A stretch of 64,000 nt of DNA, taken from positions 17,181 to 81,180 of the forward strand of contig NZ_STFF01000017.1 of NCBI RefSeq assembly GCF_004834005.1, written 5' to 3'. The notes beneath the pieces were generated by a model. The model did no database searches, was not told the origin of the DNA, and was given only the letters and a program-made list of their open reading frames with translations. Below, piece after piece: positions 53,784 through 63,881 of this stretch. A program made the translations under genes and the position numbers. Every line of letters begins with the position of its first letter. The first letter of the stretch is position 1. The DNA comes from Niastella caeni. GTDB taxonomy: Bacteria > Bacteroidota > Bacteroidia > Chitinophagales > Chitinophagaceae.

Positions 53784-56363
53784 ATGTCGGCACAAATTTC
53801 TGTAGAGGCCTTCCTGCAACAATATATTCCCGATTCCCAGTCGTATAATGAACTATATACCGAACACGGTGCCATAAAGGCTGTTTGGGAAAGTTTTTTT
53901 TCTTCGTTGCAAGGAATGGGGCATACGGAAATACAAAACCGCACCCATGATATTTTACGGCTACTGAAGGAAAATGGCGTGGCGTATAACATTTATAATG
54001 ATCCTTCAGGAGAAAATCGTCCATGGGAGCTAGACCCCATTCCACAAATTATATCCGCAACAGATTGGGCAGTCATTAATAGCGGGTTGGTACAGCGGGC
54101 TACGCTGTTCAATTTATTGCTAAAAGATATTTACGGTCCTCAAACGCTTATCAAAGAGGGAATTATTCCACAGGAGTTAATATATATGCACCCCGGGTTT
54201 TTACGATCGTGCATGCATATTAAATTACCCGCACAACAACACCTGGTGGTATACGCAGCCGATATGGCACGCGGAAGTGATGGCCGGTTATGGATCGTCA
54301 GCGACAGAACCCAGGCCCCTTCGGGCTACGGGTATGCCCTTGAAAATCGTTTTGCCATGTCGAGCGTTTTACCGGAATTATTTTCCAATTTACAGGTAAG
54401 AAGATTATCGCCATTTTTCGACTCCGTGCAACAAGCGCTCCATAGCATTGCGCCAAACACGAATGATACCCCCAGAATTGTTATACTTACACCCGGTCCG
54501 GAAAATGAAACCTATTTCGAGCATTCCTATCTGTCGGGTTACCTGGGCATTACCCTGGTGCAGGGTAACGACCTGATGGTAAAAGATAATTTTGTATGGC
54601 TGAAAACCATTGACGGCCTTGAAAGAGTAGATGTGATCCTGCGCAGGATGGACGACGTATACTGCGATCCGCTTGAGCTGAAAAGTGATTCATTACTGGG
54701 TGTACCAGGATTATTACATGTAGTACGAAAAGGAAACGTAGCAATTGCCAATCCCCTGGGCAGCAGTATTATTGAAAATGCCGGGTTGATGCCTTTTTTG
54801 CACCTGGCCGCCCGCCACCTGCTCAGCGAAGACCTGATAGTTCCCTCTATTGCTACCTGGTGGTGTGGCCAGCCCCGGGAAATGCAATATGTGATCGACA
54901 ACCTGCCCCACCTGGTTATTCGCAGAATATTCAGGCATACTGCCGGCAACCGCAGTGCTGTTGACGGAGCGTCCCTTACTGCCGCTGAAAAATCAGCGCT
55001 TATAAGAAAAATTAAAGCCAATCCCCATTTATACACCGGTCAGGAAAAGATCGATTTCTCATCCACCCCTTCGTGGGTGAATGGGAAAATAGAATCCAGG
55101 CATTCGCTGATCCGGGGTTTCCTGGTAAAAAAAGAAGATAGTTTTGTTGCTATGCCTGGTGCGCTTACCCGCACCAATTACACCAAAAGCAGCTTTGTTA
55201 TTTCTAACCAAACCGGCGGCATCAGTAAAGACACCTGGGTTATTTCGTCGGGCGAAGACCATGTGCAACCACTCAAATTTCAGTTGCAAACCAGCGGTTC
55301 TTACAATTTGATACAAAAGGAATCTTTACCAAGCCATACTGCCGAAAACCTGTTTTGGGCCGGACGTTATACAGACCGGCTTATTAATAACGCCCGGTTG
55401 TTGCGAACCGTTATGCAATTTGTTATGCATAGTCAGCAGCCCTCCCCTGCTACAGCAAATGCTACCAAAAAAATATTGCTGGCAGCGCTTACACATTGTA
55501 CCTATTCCTATCCGGGCTTTACAGGCGATGAAAATACAGAACCCTATCAGCAGCTGCTCAATGACCCCTGGAATGAATTTTTGCAAACCCAGTATGATGA
55601 AAATAAAAGCGGCGCACTTTCGCAAAACCTGGTCCTGTTTAAAAAATCGGTATATACTATTCGCAGCTTTTTATCGGCCGACTCCTGGCGGGTGATAGAC
55701 CAACTGGGCGAAACATGGCAACGGGCAAAAAGCCAGCCCCATCACGAACCGGCTTCTATGATCAACGACATAGACAATTTGAACACTTCCATGTTTGCTT
55801 TTTTGGGCATGAACCGTGAAAGCGCCCGGCGCGAGCAGGAATGGGCTATCTTCGACCTGGGAAGAAAGTTGGAACAGTCGCTGTTTATTATAAGGATATT
55901 GCAACAGGTATTGTATAAAAGACAGGAAACGCAAACAGAATATGAACTGCTGGAAGCCATACTGACGGCCACTCAAAGCATGGTTACCTACCGGTACACC
56001 TTCAGAGACCATTTGCAGCTGCCGCTGGTACTGGAGTTGCTGATGTTAGATATGAACTATCCCAAATCACTGGCTTACCTTTTTGATAAGATCAGGCTGC
56101 ATGTATCAGCACTGCCCAAACAGGGTAAAACCCAAACATTGAGTGAGCCGGAGCGGCTGATGCTGGAAGCGCATACCCTGCTGAGTTTGTCAAACGGACT
56201 GGTATTATCAAAATCGGAAGGTAGCGGCGAAGAATATGTTGCCTTGAGCAAATTGCTTTTTAAGCTCAACGAATTATTATTGGAAGCCAATGCCGTTATT
56301 TCAAAAACTTATTTCAAACATACCCTTTCGCAGCAACAATTATTTGTTACCCGGATCTTATAA
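53784..56363 (+). CDS. Fused circularly permuted ATP-grasp and alpha-E protein
   Basis: I start at ATG 53784 (MSAQISVEAFLQQYIP); the TTG 12 bp before it is less likely. The 859-residue protein joins two families normally seen as neighbours: a circularly permuted ATP-grasp (DUF404/DUF407 type, about 50-480; TLFNLLLKDIYGPQTLIKEG, VVYAADMARGSDGRLWIVSD) and an alpha-E helical domain (DUF403, from about 515; ENLFWAGRYTDRLINNARLL). Such ATP-grasp enzymes are predicted to form peptide bonds, with alpha-E and transglutaminase-like partners, making or editing a peptide product. Comparative work on amidoligase-type gene neighbourhoods describes this set. The transglutaminase gene begins 7 bp after its stop. 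Confidence 0.92.
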   Translation: MSAQISVEAFLQQYIPDSQSYNELYTEHGAIKAVWESFFSSLQGMGHTEIQNRTHDILRLLKENGVAYNIYNDPSGENRPWELDPIPQIISATDWAVINSGLVQRATLFNLLLKDIYGPQTLIKEGIIPQELIYMHPGFLRSCMHIKLPAQQHLVVYAADMARGSDGRLWIVSDRTQAPSGYGYALENRFAMSSVLPELFSNLQVRRLSPFFDSVQQALHSIAPNTNDTPRIVILTPGPENETYFEHSYLSGYLGITLVQGNDLMVKDNFVWLKTIDGLERVDVILRRMDDVYCDPLELKSDSLLGVPGLLHVVRKGNVAIANPLGSSIIENAGLMPFLHLAARHLLSEDLIVPSIATWWCGQPREMQYVIDNLPHLVIRRIFRHTAGNRSAVDGASLTAAEKSALIRKIKANPHLYTGQEKIDFSSTPSWVNGKIESRHSLIRGFLVKKEDSFVAMPGALTRTNYTKSSFVISNQTGGISKDTWVISSGEDHVQPLKFQLQTSGSYNLIQKESLPSHTAENLFWAGRYTDRLINNARLLRTVMQFVMHSQQPSPATANATKKILLAALTHCTYSYPGFTGDENTEPYQQLLNDPWNEFLQTQYDENKSGALSQNLVLFKKSVYTIRSFLSADSWRVIDQLGETWQRAKSQPHHEPASMINDIDNLNTSMFAFLGMNRESARREQEWAIFDLGRKLEQSLFIIRILQQVLYKRQETQTEYELLEAILTATQSMVTYRYTFRDHLQLPLVLELLMLDMNYPKSLAYLFDKIRLHVSALPKQGKTQTLSEPERLMLEAHTLLSLSNGLVLSKSEGSGEEYVALSKLLFKLNELLLEANAVISKTYFKHTLSQQQLFVTRIL

Positions 56364-56370
56364 TTGCTTT

Positions 56371-57252
56371 ATGTTGTATAGCATTAAACATACCACCACT
56401 TATACGTATAAGGAAACCGTGCCGCTTTGCCATAACCTGGCCACGCTGGCGCCCCGGGATACCCCTTCGCAGATATGCCGCTCCTTTGCACTAGATATAT
56501 CGCCTGTAGCCGGGATCGTTGATGAATACCTTGACTTTTTTGGTAACCGGGTTTTCTATTTCGTGGTAGAACAGGAGCATGAAATGTTATCGGTAACCAC
56601 CTCCTCTATTGTAGAAAGGAAAACGCCGGAATGGAAACTAACAGCCCCAAACCTTCAAAGCTGGGAAAGTGTACGCGATCTGCTGCAGTCATCAACGGGA
56701 GAATACATGCACGAGAAACAATTCGTTTTTCCTGCTGATATTACTATTGCAACGGAAGCTATTCAGCAATATGCCGCCCAATCCTTTACACCACAACGCC
56801 CCTTACTCGAAGCAGCAAGCGACCTGATGCAGCGCATCTATACTGATTTTACCTATACACCAGGCTTCACAACGGTTTCAACTCCGCTATCGGTAGTAAT
56901 GCAAGAAAGAAAAGGAGTATGCCAGGATTTTGCCCACCTGGGCATTGCCTGTATGCAGTCAATGGGACTGGCCGCCCGGTACATCAGCGGTTATCTTGAA
57001 TCGGTACCACCACCTGGCCAGGAAAGGCTAACAGGTTCCGACGCCTCACATGCCTGGTTTTCGGTTTTTATACCAGAAATGGGCTGGGTTGATTTTGACC
57101 CTACCAATAACAAATTGCCAGATGAACAATACATAGTTATTGGCTGGGGAAGGAATTATTTCGACATCGTTCCCCTGCGCGGCATTATTATGAGCAGCGA
57201 TCTGCACCAGTTGTTTATTGCCGTAGATGTTAAACGGCTCACGGGTTTGTAG
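56371..57252 (+). CDS. Transglutaminase-like protein (Bact_transglu_N type)
   Basis: I start at ATG 56371, since the longer frame overlaps the previous gene. The 293-residue protein has the Bact_transglu_N domain (MLYSIKHTTTYTYKETVPLC) and a transglutaminase core with Cys184 (GVCQDFAHLG), His227 (DASHAWFSVF) and an Asp in VDFDPTN (Asp243). These proteins are thought to act as proteases or peptide transferases on the product of the linked ATP-grasp enzyme. It is cotranscribed with the ATP-grasp/alpha-E gene (7-bp gap) and converges on the transglutaminase-DUF2126 gene. Confidence 0.93.
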   Translation: MLYSIKHTTTYTYKETVPLCHNLATLAPRDTPSQICRSFALDISPVAGIVDEYLDFFGNRVFYFVVEQEHEMLSVTTSSIVERKTPEWKLTAPNLQSWESVRDLLQSSTGEYMHEKQFVFPADITIATEAIQQYAAQSFTPQRPLLEAASDLMQRIYTDFTYTPGFTTVSTPLSVVMQERKGVCQDFAHLGIACMQSMGLAARYISGYLESVPPPGQERLTGSDASHAWFSVFIPEMGWVDFDPTNNKLPDEQYIVIGWGRNYFDIVPLRGIIMSSDLHQLFIAVDVKRLTGL

Positions 57253-57355
57253 TTTGAGGTTTATGGTTTGTTGTTCTTTAATTCGAAAAGTCATTATTAA
57301 TAGCGAGGCTCAAAGCGCGGCAGCAACCACAAACTGCAAACCACAAACTACAAAC
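57245..57355. repeat. Palindromic element bridging two convergent stop codons
   Basis: A 31-nt arm (57245-57275) and its imperfect inverted copy (57325-57355) enclose 49 bp. Each arm is built of GTTTGTAGTTTG-like units. The left arm contains the stop codon of the gene at 56371-57252 and the right arm the stop of the gene at 57348-60809. Confidence 0.7.
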
Positions 57356-60300
57356 TAAAACTTTTCTTTTTCCGAAGGTCAAGGGTGGTAGGAAACTCGC
57401 TATCGATATCAGGTATGGGCGAATCATATACGAACGGTAACCGGTTGTTCAATACATAACGCTGCACGCCCGAAGTAAATGACTGGAAAGGCTGTTGTGC
57501 CTGTCCCTGTGTATGGCTGGTAACACCAAACCGGTTATGACGGCGGGATTCTGCTTCAAAACTATTTACTGGAAATGTATCATAACTTCTGCCGCCCGGG
57601 TGTGATACATAGTAGGTACATCCGCCAATGGAACGACCATTCCAGGTATCTACAATATCAAAGGTTAATGGAGAATCTATGCCGATGGTAGGATGCAGGG
57701 CACTGGGCGGTTGCCAGGCCCGGTACCTTACACCACATACATATTCGCCTTTTACTCCGGTAGCCGTCAATGGCACTATCGAGCCGTTGCACAATAAAAT
57801 ATATCGTTTATCAACCAAACCTTTCAGCTTTACCTGCACTTTTTCAAGCGAGGAATCAACAAAGCGGGAAGTACCCGTGTTCGACATTTCTTCACCCAAC
57901 ACATGCCAGGGTTCTATGCCCATGCGCAACTCCAATTCTATATCGCGTATGTTTAAAGAACCGTATTGCGGGAACCGGAATTCAAAAAAAGCATTGAACC
58001 AGTTTACATCAAATGCATAGCCTGCATTATTCAAATACGCCACCACATCTTCCATATCCTGTTTTACAAAATGGGGCAACAGGTACTTGTCGTACAAAGC
58101 AGTTCCCCGCCGTACCAGTTTATGTTTATAAGGTTTTTTCCAAAATGCAGCAACCAGGGCCCTGATGAGCAAAGATTGCAACAGGCTCATGTGTTTGTGG
58201 GGTGGCATATCGAATCCACGGAATTCCAAAATACCCAACCGGCCCGATGACGAATCGGGTGAATACATTTTATCTATACAAAATTCCGAGCGGTGGGTAT
58301 TGCCGGTAAGATCGGTTAATAAATGCCTGAACAGCCTGTCGGTTATCCAGAATGGTATGAATCCTTTTTCCGGCACCTGCCCAAAGGCAATTTCCATTTC
58401 ATACAAATTATCTTCCAACCCTTCATCAATTCTCGGCGCCTGGCTGGTGGGGCCAACAAAAGCGCCGGAAAATAAGTACGACAGGGCTGGGTGGTGCTGC
58501 CAGAAGGTGATCAAACTGCGCAACAGATCGGGCCTTCGCAACAAAGGACTATCAGCAGGTGTTGCCCCCCCAATGGTTATATGGTTACCGCCACCTGTGC
58601 CGGTATGGCGGCCATCGAGCATAAATTTTTCAGTACCCAGCCGGCACAGGCGGGCCTGTTCATACAACAGGCTGGTATTATTACAAAGCGCTTCCCAGCT
58701 TTTGGCAGGATGAATATTTACTTCTATCACCCCGGGGTCGGGCGACACTACCAGTTTTTCGAGCCGGTTATCGCGGGGCGGTTCATACCCTTCAATGCGA
58801 ACCGGTATATTCAGTTTGGAAGCGGTAGCTTCTATAGATGCCATCGCATCCAGGTAATGTTCCAGGTAATGCATGGGCGGCATAAAAACGTATAAGAAGC
58901 CATTTCTTATTTCCACGCTTAATGCGGTTCTGATAGTAGCAACGTTAAATGTAATTTCAGTCTCTGGTTCCGGAAGCGTTTCTTTGGCTACAGGCGCTTT
59001 CTTCTTCTTTCCGCTTCCTTCCCCGGCAGCAACTACGGTTTGATGCACGATCCGCTGTTCCGGTACTGAATGCGCCGTAATGGTCCCATACCGCTCAGTA
59101 ATGGTATCATGAAAAAAATCAAGCGCCGGCAATTCTTCAAACATACTACGCTCTACAGCCTGCGACATTTTGGCCCTGGTCACTACAGGCAATGAGTCTA
59201 ACGGCAATCGAAGCCCCACAGGGGAATTGCCCGGCATCAAATAAAGATGTTCGCGGTTAAACACCCATTTACAGCTGAGCCATTTATTATTCCAGTAATT
59301 CCATTCCAGGGGTAATACATAACCAACAGGTTCGCCCAGCCCCTGGTTCAGCAATTGCGCCAGTGTTTTTCTTTCCAGCGGATCTTTCAGGTTGCTTTTC
59401 AGCGGATCAACGTTTACCGGCAGCTTCCCCTCTGACCACAGAAAATAGAACACATCTTCATAAGCCGGGCTTATATTATCGGTGCTAACGGCCAGGTGCC
59501 GGGCCAGTTCATTCAAAAAGCGCTCGGCATCTTTATACGTAAGGTCCCGGCCGTTTTTTTCATGTGCAATCAGATTAATATTCCGCCATATGGGGTAACC
59601 ATCCTTTCGCCAGTACAACCCATATTGCCAGCGAGGCAGGGGCTCACCAGGGTACCATTTCCCCTGCCCGTAATGAATGAACCCACCCGGCCCGAATTGT
59701 TCGCGTAACCGGTAAATGAGGTCGTGGCTCAGGATCCTTTTTTCATAGCCATCAGCCGCGGTATTCCATTGCGCCGATTCCATATCGTCGATAGAAACAA
59801 AAGTGGGTTCTCCACCCATGGTTAACCGCACATCACCGGCTACCAGGTCTTCATCAACCTGGTAGCCAATGGCGTTAATTTGCTGCCATTGCGCTTCAGA
59901 AAACGGTTTGGTCACCCGCGGATCTTCATGAATACGGGAAACTTTATTTTCAAATGTAAATGTTACCTCGCTTTTATCTGCGGCGCCCACAACGGGGGCG
60001 GCGCTGGCATAATCGGCCGTACAGGCCAATGGAATATGCCCCTCGCCGGCAAACAGGCCCGAGGTGGGGTCCAGGCCAATCCAGCCTGCCCCTGGCACAT
60101 ATACTTCTGCCCAGGCGTGCAGGTCGGTAAAATCACTGGCAGCACCCGAAGGGCCATCCAGCGATTGTTCATCAGCTTTCAACTGCACCAGATAACCCGA
60201 TACAAAACGTGCGGCCAGGCCGGCATGACGCAAAATATTAACCAGCAACCAGGCCGAATCTCTGCACGACCCCAACGCTTTGGTGAGTGTTTCGTCGGGC

Positions 60301-60809
60301 GTTTGTACGCCCGGTTCCATACGGGTAGTGTATACAATTTCATTATTCAGTTGCCGGTTAATGTTCACCAGGAAATCAACAATGGGAGTTGGGGTATTGG
60401 TGTCAATATGTTTTTTAACCCATTTTTGCAGTAAAGGTCCTTCCGCTTTATGCTCAAGGTAAGGGGCCAGTTCTTTAGCCAGCACAGGCGCATATACAAA
60501 AGGAAATAATTCAGCATAGTCCTCTACAAAAAAATCGAATGGATTGATCACCTGTAAATTGGCGATAACTTCCACATCAATTTCCATGACGTCCGTTTTT
60601 TCAGGAAAAACTACCCGGGCCTGGTAATTGCCAAAAGGGTCTTGCTGCCAGTTTATAAAATGGTCTCGTGGTTTCAGCTTAAATGAATAAGCCTCAATGG
60701 CAGTTCGGGAGTGAGTCGCAGGCCGCAACCGGAATATATGAGGGGAAAGAGCAACCAGCCTGTCGTAGGTATAAACGGTTTTATGTTGTATTGCCACCCT
60801 GATAGCCAT
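57348..60809 (-). CDS. Transglutaminase-like / DUF2126 two-domain protein
   Basis: I start at ATG 60809 (MAIRVAIQHKTVYTYDRLVA), where the Bact_transglu_N domain begins. The 1153-residue protein has a transglutaminase core (catalytic Cys182 in GSCRDSAWLL; His in DLHAWAEVYVPGAG; Asp in GLDPTSG) and, from about residue 320, DUF2126, an amidoligase-like region (RLTMGGEPTFVSIDD, then TGGGNHITIGG and FCIDKMYSPDSSSGRLG). In the known neighbourhood this protein works with the ATP-grasp/alpha-E and the small transglutaminase. Here it is convergent with them rather than in the same operon. Cytosolic by sequence. Confidence 0.93.
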   Translation of the reverse strand: MAIRVAIQHKTVYTYDRLVALSPHIFRLRPATHSRTAIEAYSFKLKPRDHFINWQQDPFGNYQARVVFPEKTDVMEIDVEVIANLQVINPFDFFVEDYAELFPFVYAPVLAKELAPYLEHKAEGPLLQKWVKKHIDTNTPTPIVDFLVNINRQLNNEIVYTTRMEPGVQTPDETLTKALGSCRDSAWLLVNILRHAGLAARFVSGYLVQLKADEQSLDGPSGAASDFTDLHAWAEVYVPGAGWIGLDPTSGLFAGEGHIPLACTADYASAAPVVGAADKSEVTFTFENKVSRIHEDPRVTKPFSEAQWQQINAIGYQVDEDLVAGDVRLTMGGEPTFVSIDDMESAQWNTAADGYEKRILSHDLIYRLREQFGPGGFIHYGQGKWYPGEPLPRWQYGLYWRKDGYPIWRNINLIAHEKNGRDLTYKDAERFLNELARHLAVSTDNISPAYEDVFYFLWSEGKLPVNVDPLKSNLKDPLERKTLAQLLNQGLGEPVGYVLPLEWNYWNNKWLSCKWVFNREHLYLMPGNSPVGLRLPLDSLPVVTRAKMSQAVERSMFEELPALDFFHDTITERYGTITAHSVPEQRIVHQTVVAAGEGSGKKKKAPVAKETLPEPETEITFNVATIRTALSVEIRNGFLYVFMPPMHYLEHYLDAMASIEATASKLNIPVRIEGYEPPRDNRLEKLVVSPDPGVIEVNIHPAKSWEALCNNTSLLYEQARLCRLGTEKFMLDGRHTGTGGGNHITIGGATPADSPLLRRPDLLRSLITFWQHHPALSYLFSGAFVGPTSQAPRIDEGLEDNLYEMEIAFGQVPEKGFIPFWITDRLFRHLLTDLTGNTHRSEFCIDKMYSPDSSSGRLGILEFRGFDMPPHKHMSLLQSLLIRALVAAFWKKPYKHKLVRRGTALYDKYLLPHFVKQDMEDVVAYLNNAGYAFDVNWFNAFFEFRFPQYGSLNIRDIELELRMGIEPWHVLGEEMSNTGTSRFVDSSLEKVQVKLKGLVDKRYILLCNGSIVPLTATGVKGEYVCGVRYRAWQPPSALHPTIGIDSPLTFDIVDTWNGRSIGGCTYYVSHPGGRSYDTFPVNSFEAESRRHNRFGVTSHTQGQAQQPFQSFTSGVQRYVLNNRLPFVYDSPIPDIDSEFPTTLDLRKKKSFSL

Positions 60810-61144
60810 AAAGCAGAGTTTGGTTAAGTATAGAATAAGCAATACAATCGTTATTTAAATTTAAGTTTGAAAATGGTGATATTAAAATATATTTCCAATC
60901 CCGGCATCGGCAGCTGAACTTGAATTTTATTGTTTAGAAAGCAATGTCTTTTTTACCTCAGATGGATTCAGATAATTCAAATTAAACATTAATGCCATTT
61001 ACAGGCACCCCAGCCCATGAAAAGGGTTCCTTGCCGGCGGCAATATTGAGAGTTCTAACTTAAAAAATACCTTCGAATGGGCCATCAATATTTCGCTGGA
61101 ACTTCCGAGGAGGCAACAGATTATTTACTAAATAGGCTGCTGGC
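60810..61144. other. Intergenic region
   Basis: 335 bp AT-rich. It should carry the promoter of the transglutaminase-DUF2126 gene. A 20-codon coding-like tail on the plus strand (about 61071-61130, WAINISLELPRRQQIIY) may be a relic, but is too short to claim. Confidence 0.4.
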
Positions 61145-62629
61145 TCATGTCCGTGCGGCTACGTCAGCAGCGTATTTCTTTGATGTAGGAGCAGTCCCGG
61201 GATTACCTCGTACTCCCTCCTTTTTGTAATTCCCCCATACAACGAGTATGCCGCATAAAATAATCGGAAACAGCATAGCGATAAAACGGTAGTGCACCGG
61301 CGCTACCAGGATATTAAACCCCGCCAGGAATAACCAGAAAATGGCAATAGAAAAGATGATTTTTCTAGGCACAGCGGACAGGATGAACTTGCGGGGATTC
61401 ATTAGATAAAACAGCATGGTTACCACGAAAGCAACGCTAAACAGGGAATAAATATCCCGGAACGGTTCGTTCAGGTAGCGTGGCAGTAAAGCGTTCGCAT
61501 CATTACTAATCCTTTCAGGAAGCCCATACCATTGCCGGACGATGGGAATCTGGTAGATTTCAGGAGTAGTGTATGCAGATAACCCATTCATCTCCGGGAT
61601 AAAAAAAGTCCTGGCGTTAGGAAGCACGAAATACCTGAAATATCTAATAGGGTATTGTTTAATAATATCCCATGCATACTTGTTTAAAATTACAGACTCG
61701 GCCGTCCATGCGGAAAACTCATCTACAAAAGGATTGCGGGCGCGGTACCAGCGTTTGAAAACCACGAAGGGGCTGGCATCCAGCCACATATAGTCATCCT
61801 CCGTGACTCCATTGTAGTTCGGGTTGACTTTCCGGACTGAATCGGCGTACTTCCTCGCCAGGCTATCCAGTAGGCTGATATCAGGATCGTCAGTGTCTAC
61901 CTTGGCGCCAGGAGTTCTTTCATACACGCTCATGGCATTATTGGCTAGTTGCCAGCCACCGAACCCGGAAAATGTGGATACGCCCGTAGCGTCTTCTACC
62001 AGGCTTTTTGTATGCTGGTAAAAAATAGCACTTAACAGTAATATGCATGCAATGGTGGAAAATTTCTTGAGCTTATGAGGCAGGAAGAGCAGAATCACTA
62101 TGATGGCAAGTACCGGGTATACCAATACGCTATACCTGACAAAGAAGCTGCACCATAGTGTTAACAACATGAGTGCAATATCCATCCAGCGATAATATAA
62201 CAGTATTCTTATCAGTAAGGTGATCCAGATAACCGTTAAGGAGATAAAAAGGCTATCAGATAGTATGCTATTTGCCAGAAATAGCATAGGTGGGTTGACC
62301 AATGTAAAGAAAAAAAGAATATTCTGGTATAAAGGCTTTAAGTCAAATACTTTAAGAATGGTAAAAAGAAAGAATAATGTGGATGCCAGGTATAGAAAAT
62401 ATTGCGCAAAGACGACAGCTGATATGGAAGAGTTGTAGTTATGTACTGCTTTCAGGAAAACAGAATATCCCAGCGGACGATAAGAAACAACACTGTTTTC
62501 GTCAGCAGCACCGTAAATATACATTCTTGAATCTGTGACAAAATTAGGTACCGGGTAGATGTTCTGCAGGATAATGAACAGAACAAAAGATATCAGGCAG
62601 AAGATTAATACACGTTTGTATTTTATCAT
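61145..62629 (-). CDS. Polytopic membrane protein, GT39-like
   Basis: I start at ATG 62629 (MIKYKRVLIFCLISFVLFII). The 494-residue protein has about ten membrane helices and a large periplasmic loop (about 220-340, including DDPDISLLDSLARKYADSV). The first loop carries a DSRMYIYGAADENSVVSYRP stretch; an acidic residue early in the first loop is where GT39/PMT-type and ArnT-type glycosyltransferases have their catalytic Asp. So a lipid-sugar-dependent transferase is plausible, yet I recognise no precise family. It stands alone. Confidence 0.6.
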   Translation of the reverse strand: MIKYKRVLIFCLISFVLFIILQNIYPVPNFVTDSRMYIYGAADENSVVSYRPLGYSVFLKAVHNYNSSISAVVFAQYFLYLASTLFFLFTILKVFDLKPLYQNILFFFTLVNPPMLFLANSILSDSLFISLTVIWITLLIRILLYYRWMDIALMLLTLWCSFFVRYSVLVYPVLAIIVILLFLPHKLKKFSTIACILLLSAIFYQHTKSLVEDATGVSTFSGFGGWQLANNAMSVYERTPGAKVDTDDPDISLLDSLARKYADSVRKVNPNYNGVTEDDYMWLDASPFVVFKRWYRARNPFVDEFSAWTAESVILNKYAWDIIKQYPIRYFRYFVLPNARTFFIPEMNGLSAYTTPEIYQIPIVRQWYGLPERISNDANALLPRYLNEPFRDIYSLFSVAFVVTMLFYLMNPRKFILSAVPRKIIFSIAIFWLFLAGFNILVAPVHYRFIAMLFPIILCGILVVWGNYKKEGVRGNPGTAPTSKKYAADVAART

Positions 62630-63014
62630 AGATCCGATTTGTTTTTCTCCCGGAGGCACTTCCCAGGTACCCGGTAAATGAAAAATTGAAAAAAATAATA
62701 TTACTATTTACCCCTGGACCGTTTTGAACCCGTTTTGGCTGAAACAGCCTGCCTAAACTTAATCCAGGTTGTTATAGTGCGATGTTAAGAAAAATTAATT
62801 ATCACGAGGCAACTATTTTACAAATGCGTTGAAATCGTCTATAACTGAGTAGAAAGTGCCAATAAGCGTGCAAAACATGGCATGGTAATACTGCCTTCAT
62901 TCCGTTTTGCTGGGTTCGAGCATATTGGGTAAGGGTTGATCAAATAAGCAATTTCATATTATAGTTTAATTAGTTAATAAAGGTGGGGAATTAGGTCTGC
63001 CATAAATGGAATAG
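62630..63014. other. Intergenic region
   Basis: 385 bp between the membrane protein and the kinase relic. I see no gene; upstream parts of the kinase, if they were here, are no longer readable. Confidence 0.5.
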
Positions 63015-63176
63015 CCACTGTTTGGGGTGGCCACCGGAAATATCAATAAACGGCTGGCAAAACTAAATTCTATTTATGCAACGGATCGATTCAAACTGAC
63101 CATAAAAGACCTATTCCACCCCGACGGAACTGCAGCAGGCACCTCCGTATCTTTTTCCATGCCAGATAATTTATAA
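63015..63176 (+). pseudogene. C-terminal relic of a LytS-type histidine kinase
   Basis: The frame from 63015 (after an in-frame TAG) to TAA 63174-63176 reads GNINKRLAKLNSIYATDRFK, LTIKDLFHPDGTAAGTSVSF, SMPDNL. This is the last part of the LytS ATPase domain, from the G2 region to the end. The remainder of the kinase is absent. Confidence 0.7.
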
Positions 63177-63178
63177 GC

Positions 63179-63405
63179 ATGTATAAATACAGGGCGGTGA
63201 TCATTGACGATGAACATTCCGGAAGAGAGGTGCTTTCCCGCCTGCTGGCGGCATATATTCCAGAGATCGATCTTGTGGGTAAAGCTGCCGGTTTGCAACA
63301 GGGGCGGCTGCTTATAGAACAGCACAGCCCCACATTGTTTTCCTGGAGGGCTCTCAGTTGGAATCACTAAATAGATCAAGTGAAATTATTAACTTCAAAC
63401 AATAA
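63179..63405 (+). pseudogene. Frameshifted LytTR-type response regulator relic
   Basis: An ATG 2 bp after the kinase relic opens a receiver domain: YRAVIIDDEHSGREVLSRLL and AAYIPEIDLVGKAAGLQQGR. At about 63328-63334 the frame breaks; in the next frame it continues IVFLEGSQLESLNRSSEI to a TAA at 63403. IVFLEG falls where the phospho-acceptor motif (IVFLD) belongs, so the Asp is Glu. The DNA-binding domain is missing. Confidence 0.75.
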
Positions 63406-63559
63406 GATGACTTCTCGTAATTATTTTACGGATATAGATAAATGTCTTTGATTAAAGATGAAAGTTTCAGCGTAAAGTTGGCAATTATGTAACATCTTTA
63501 AATATTCTGAATGTATGTTACAAACTTTGTCGCACATCTAATGTAATACGAAGCATTTA

Positions 63560-63859
63560 TAACTTACTATGACGCATCCATAACTAACTTTAGACCAATA
63601 TGACTAAACTTTGGAGCAATCTGATTAAACATTGGCGCAACCTGACAAACGTTAGAACAACCTGATTAAACTTTGGGGCAGCCCTATACAATATTGGCCA
63701 ATAAGTGCATAACTTTTGTGTAAAGTTCTTTACTTACATTCACAAGTTACAAACTTATGTTGAAAAGTTATGAACTGATGCTCCATAGTTGGTTATTGAT
63801 GACCTATAGATAAGAATTGGTGACGTATAGATAAGAATTGATGGAAAGTAAGTGAACGA
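63560..63859 (+). repeat. Degenerate 21-bp tandem repeats
   Basis: Units of 20-21 bp follow one another almost without break from 63560 to 63859, about 14 units. The best pairs are 63601-63621 with 63622-63642 and 63663-63683 (TGATTAAACTTTGG-like), and 63797-63817 with 63818-63838 (TGATGACCTATAGATAAGAA and TGGTGACGTATAGATAAGAA). No reading frame of note crosses the tract. Confidence 0.75.
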
Positions 63860-63881
63860 GGGTTAATTCATAGTGTCTCGT

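Noticed and set aside
59880..60434. Plus-strand frame of 184 codons opposite the transglutaminase-DUF2126 gene
   Set aside because: It lies fully inside a well-supported gene on the other strand and shows no domain or signal.
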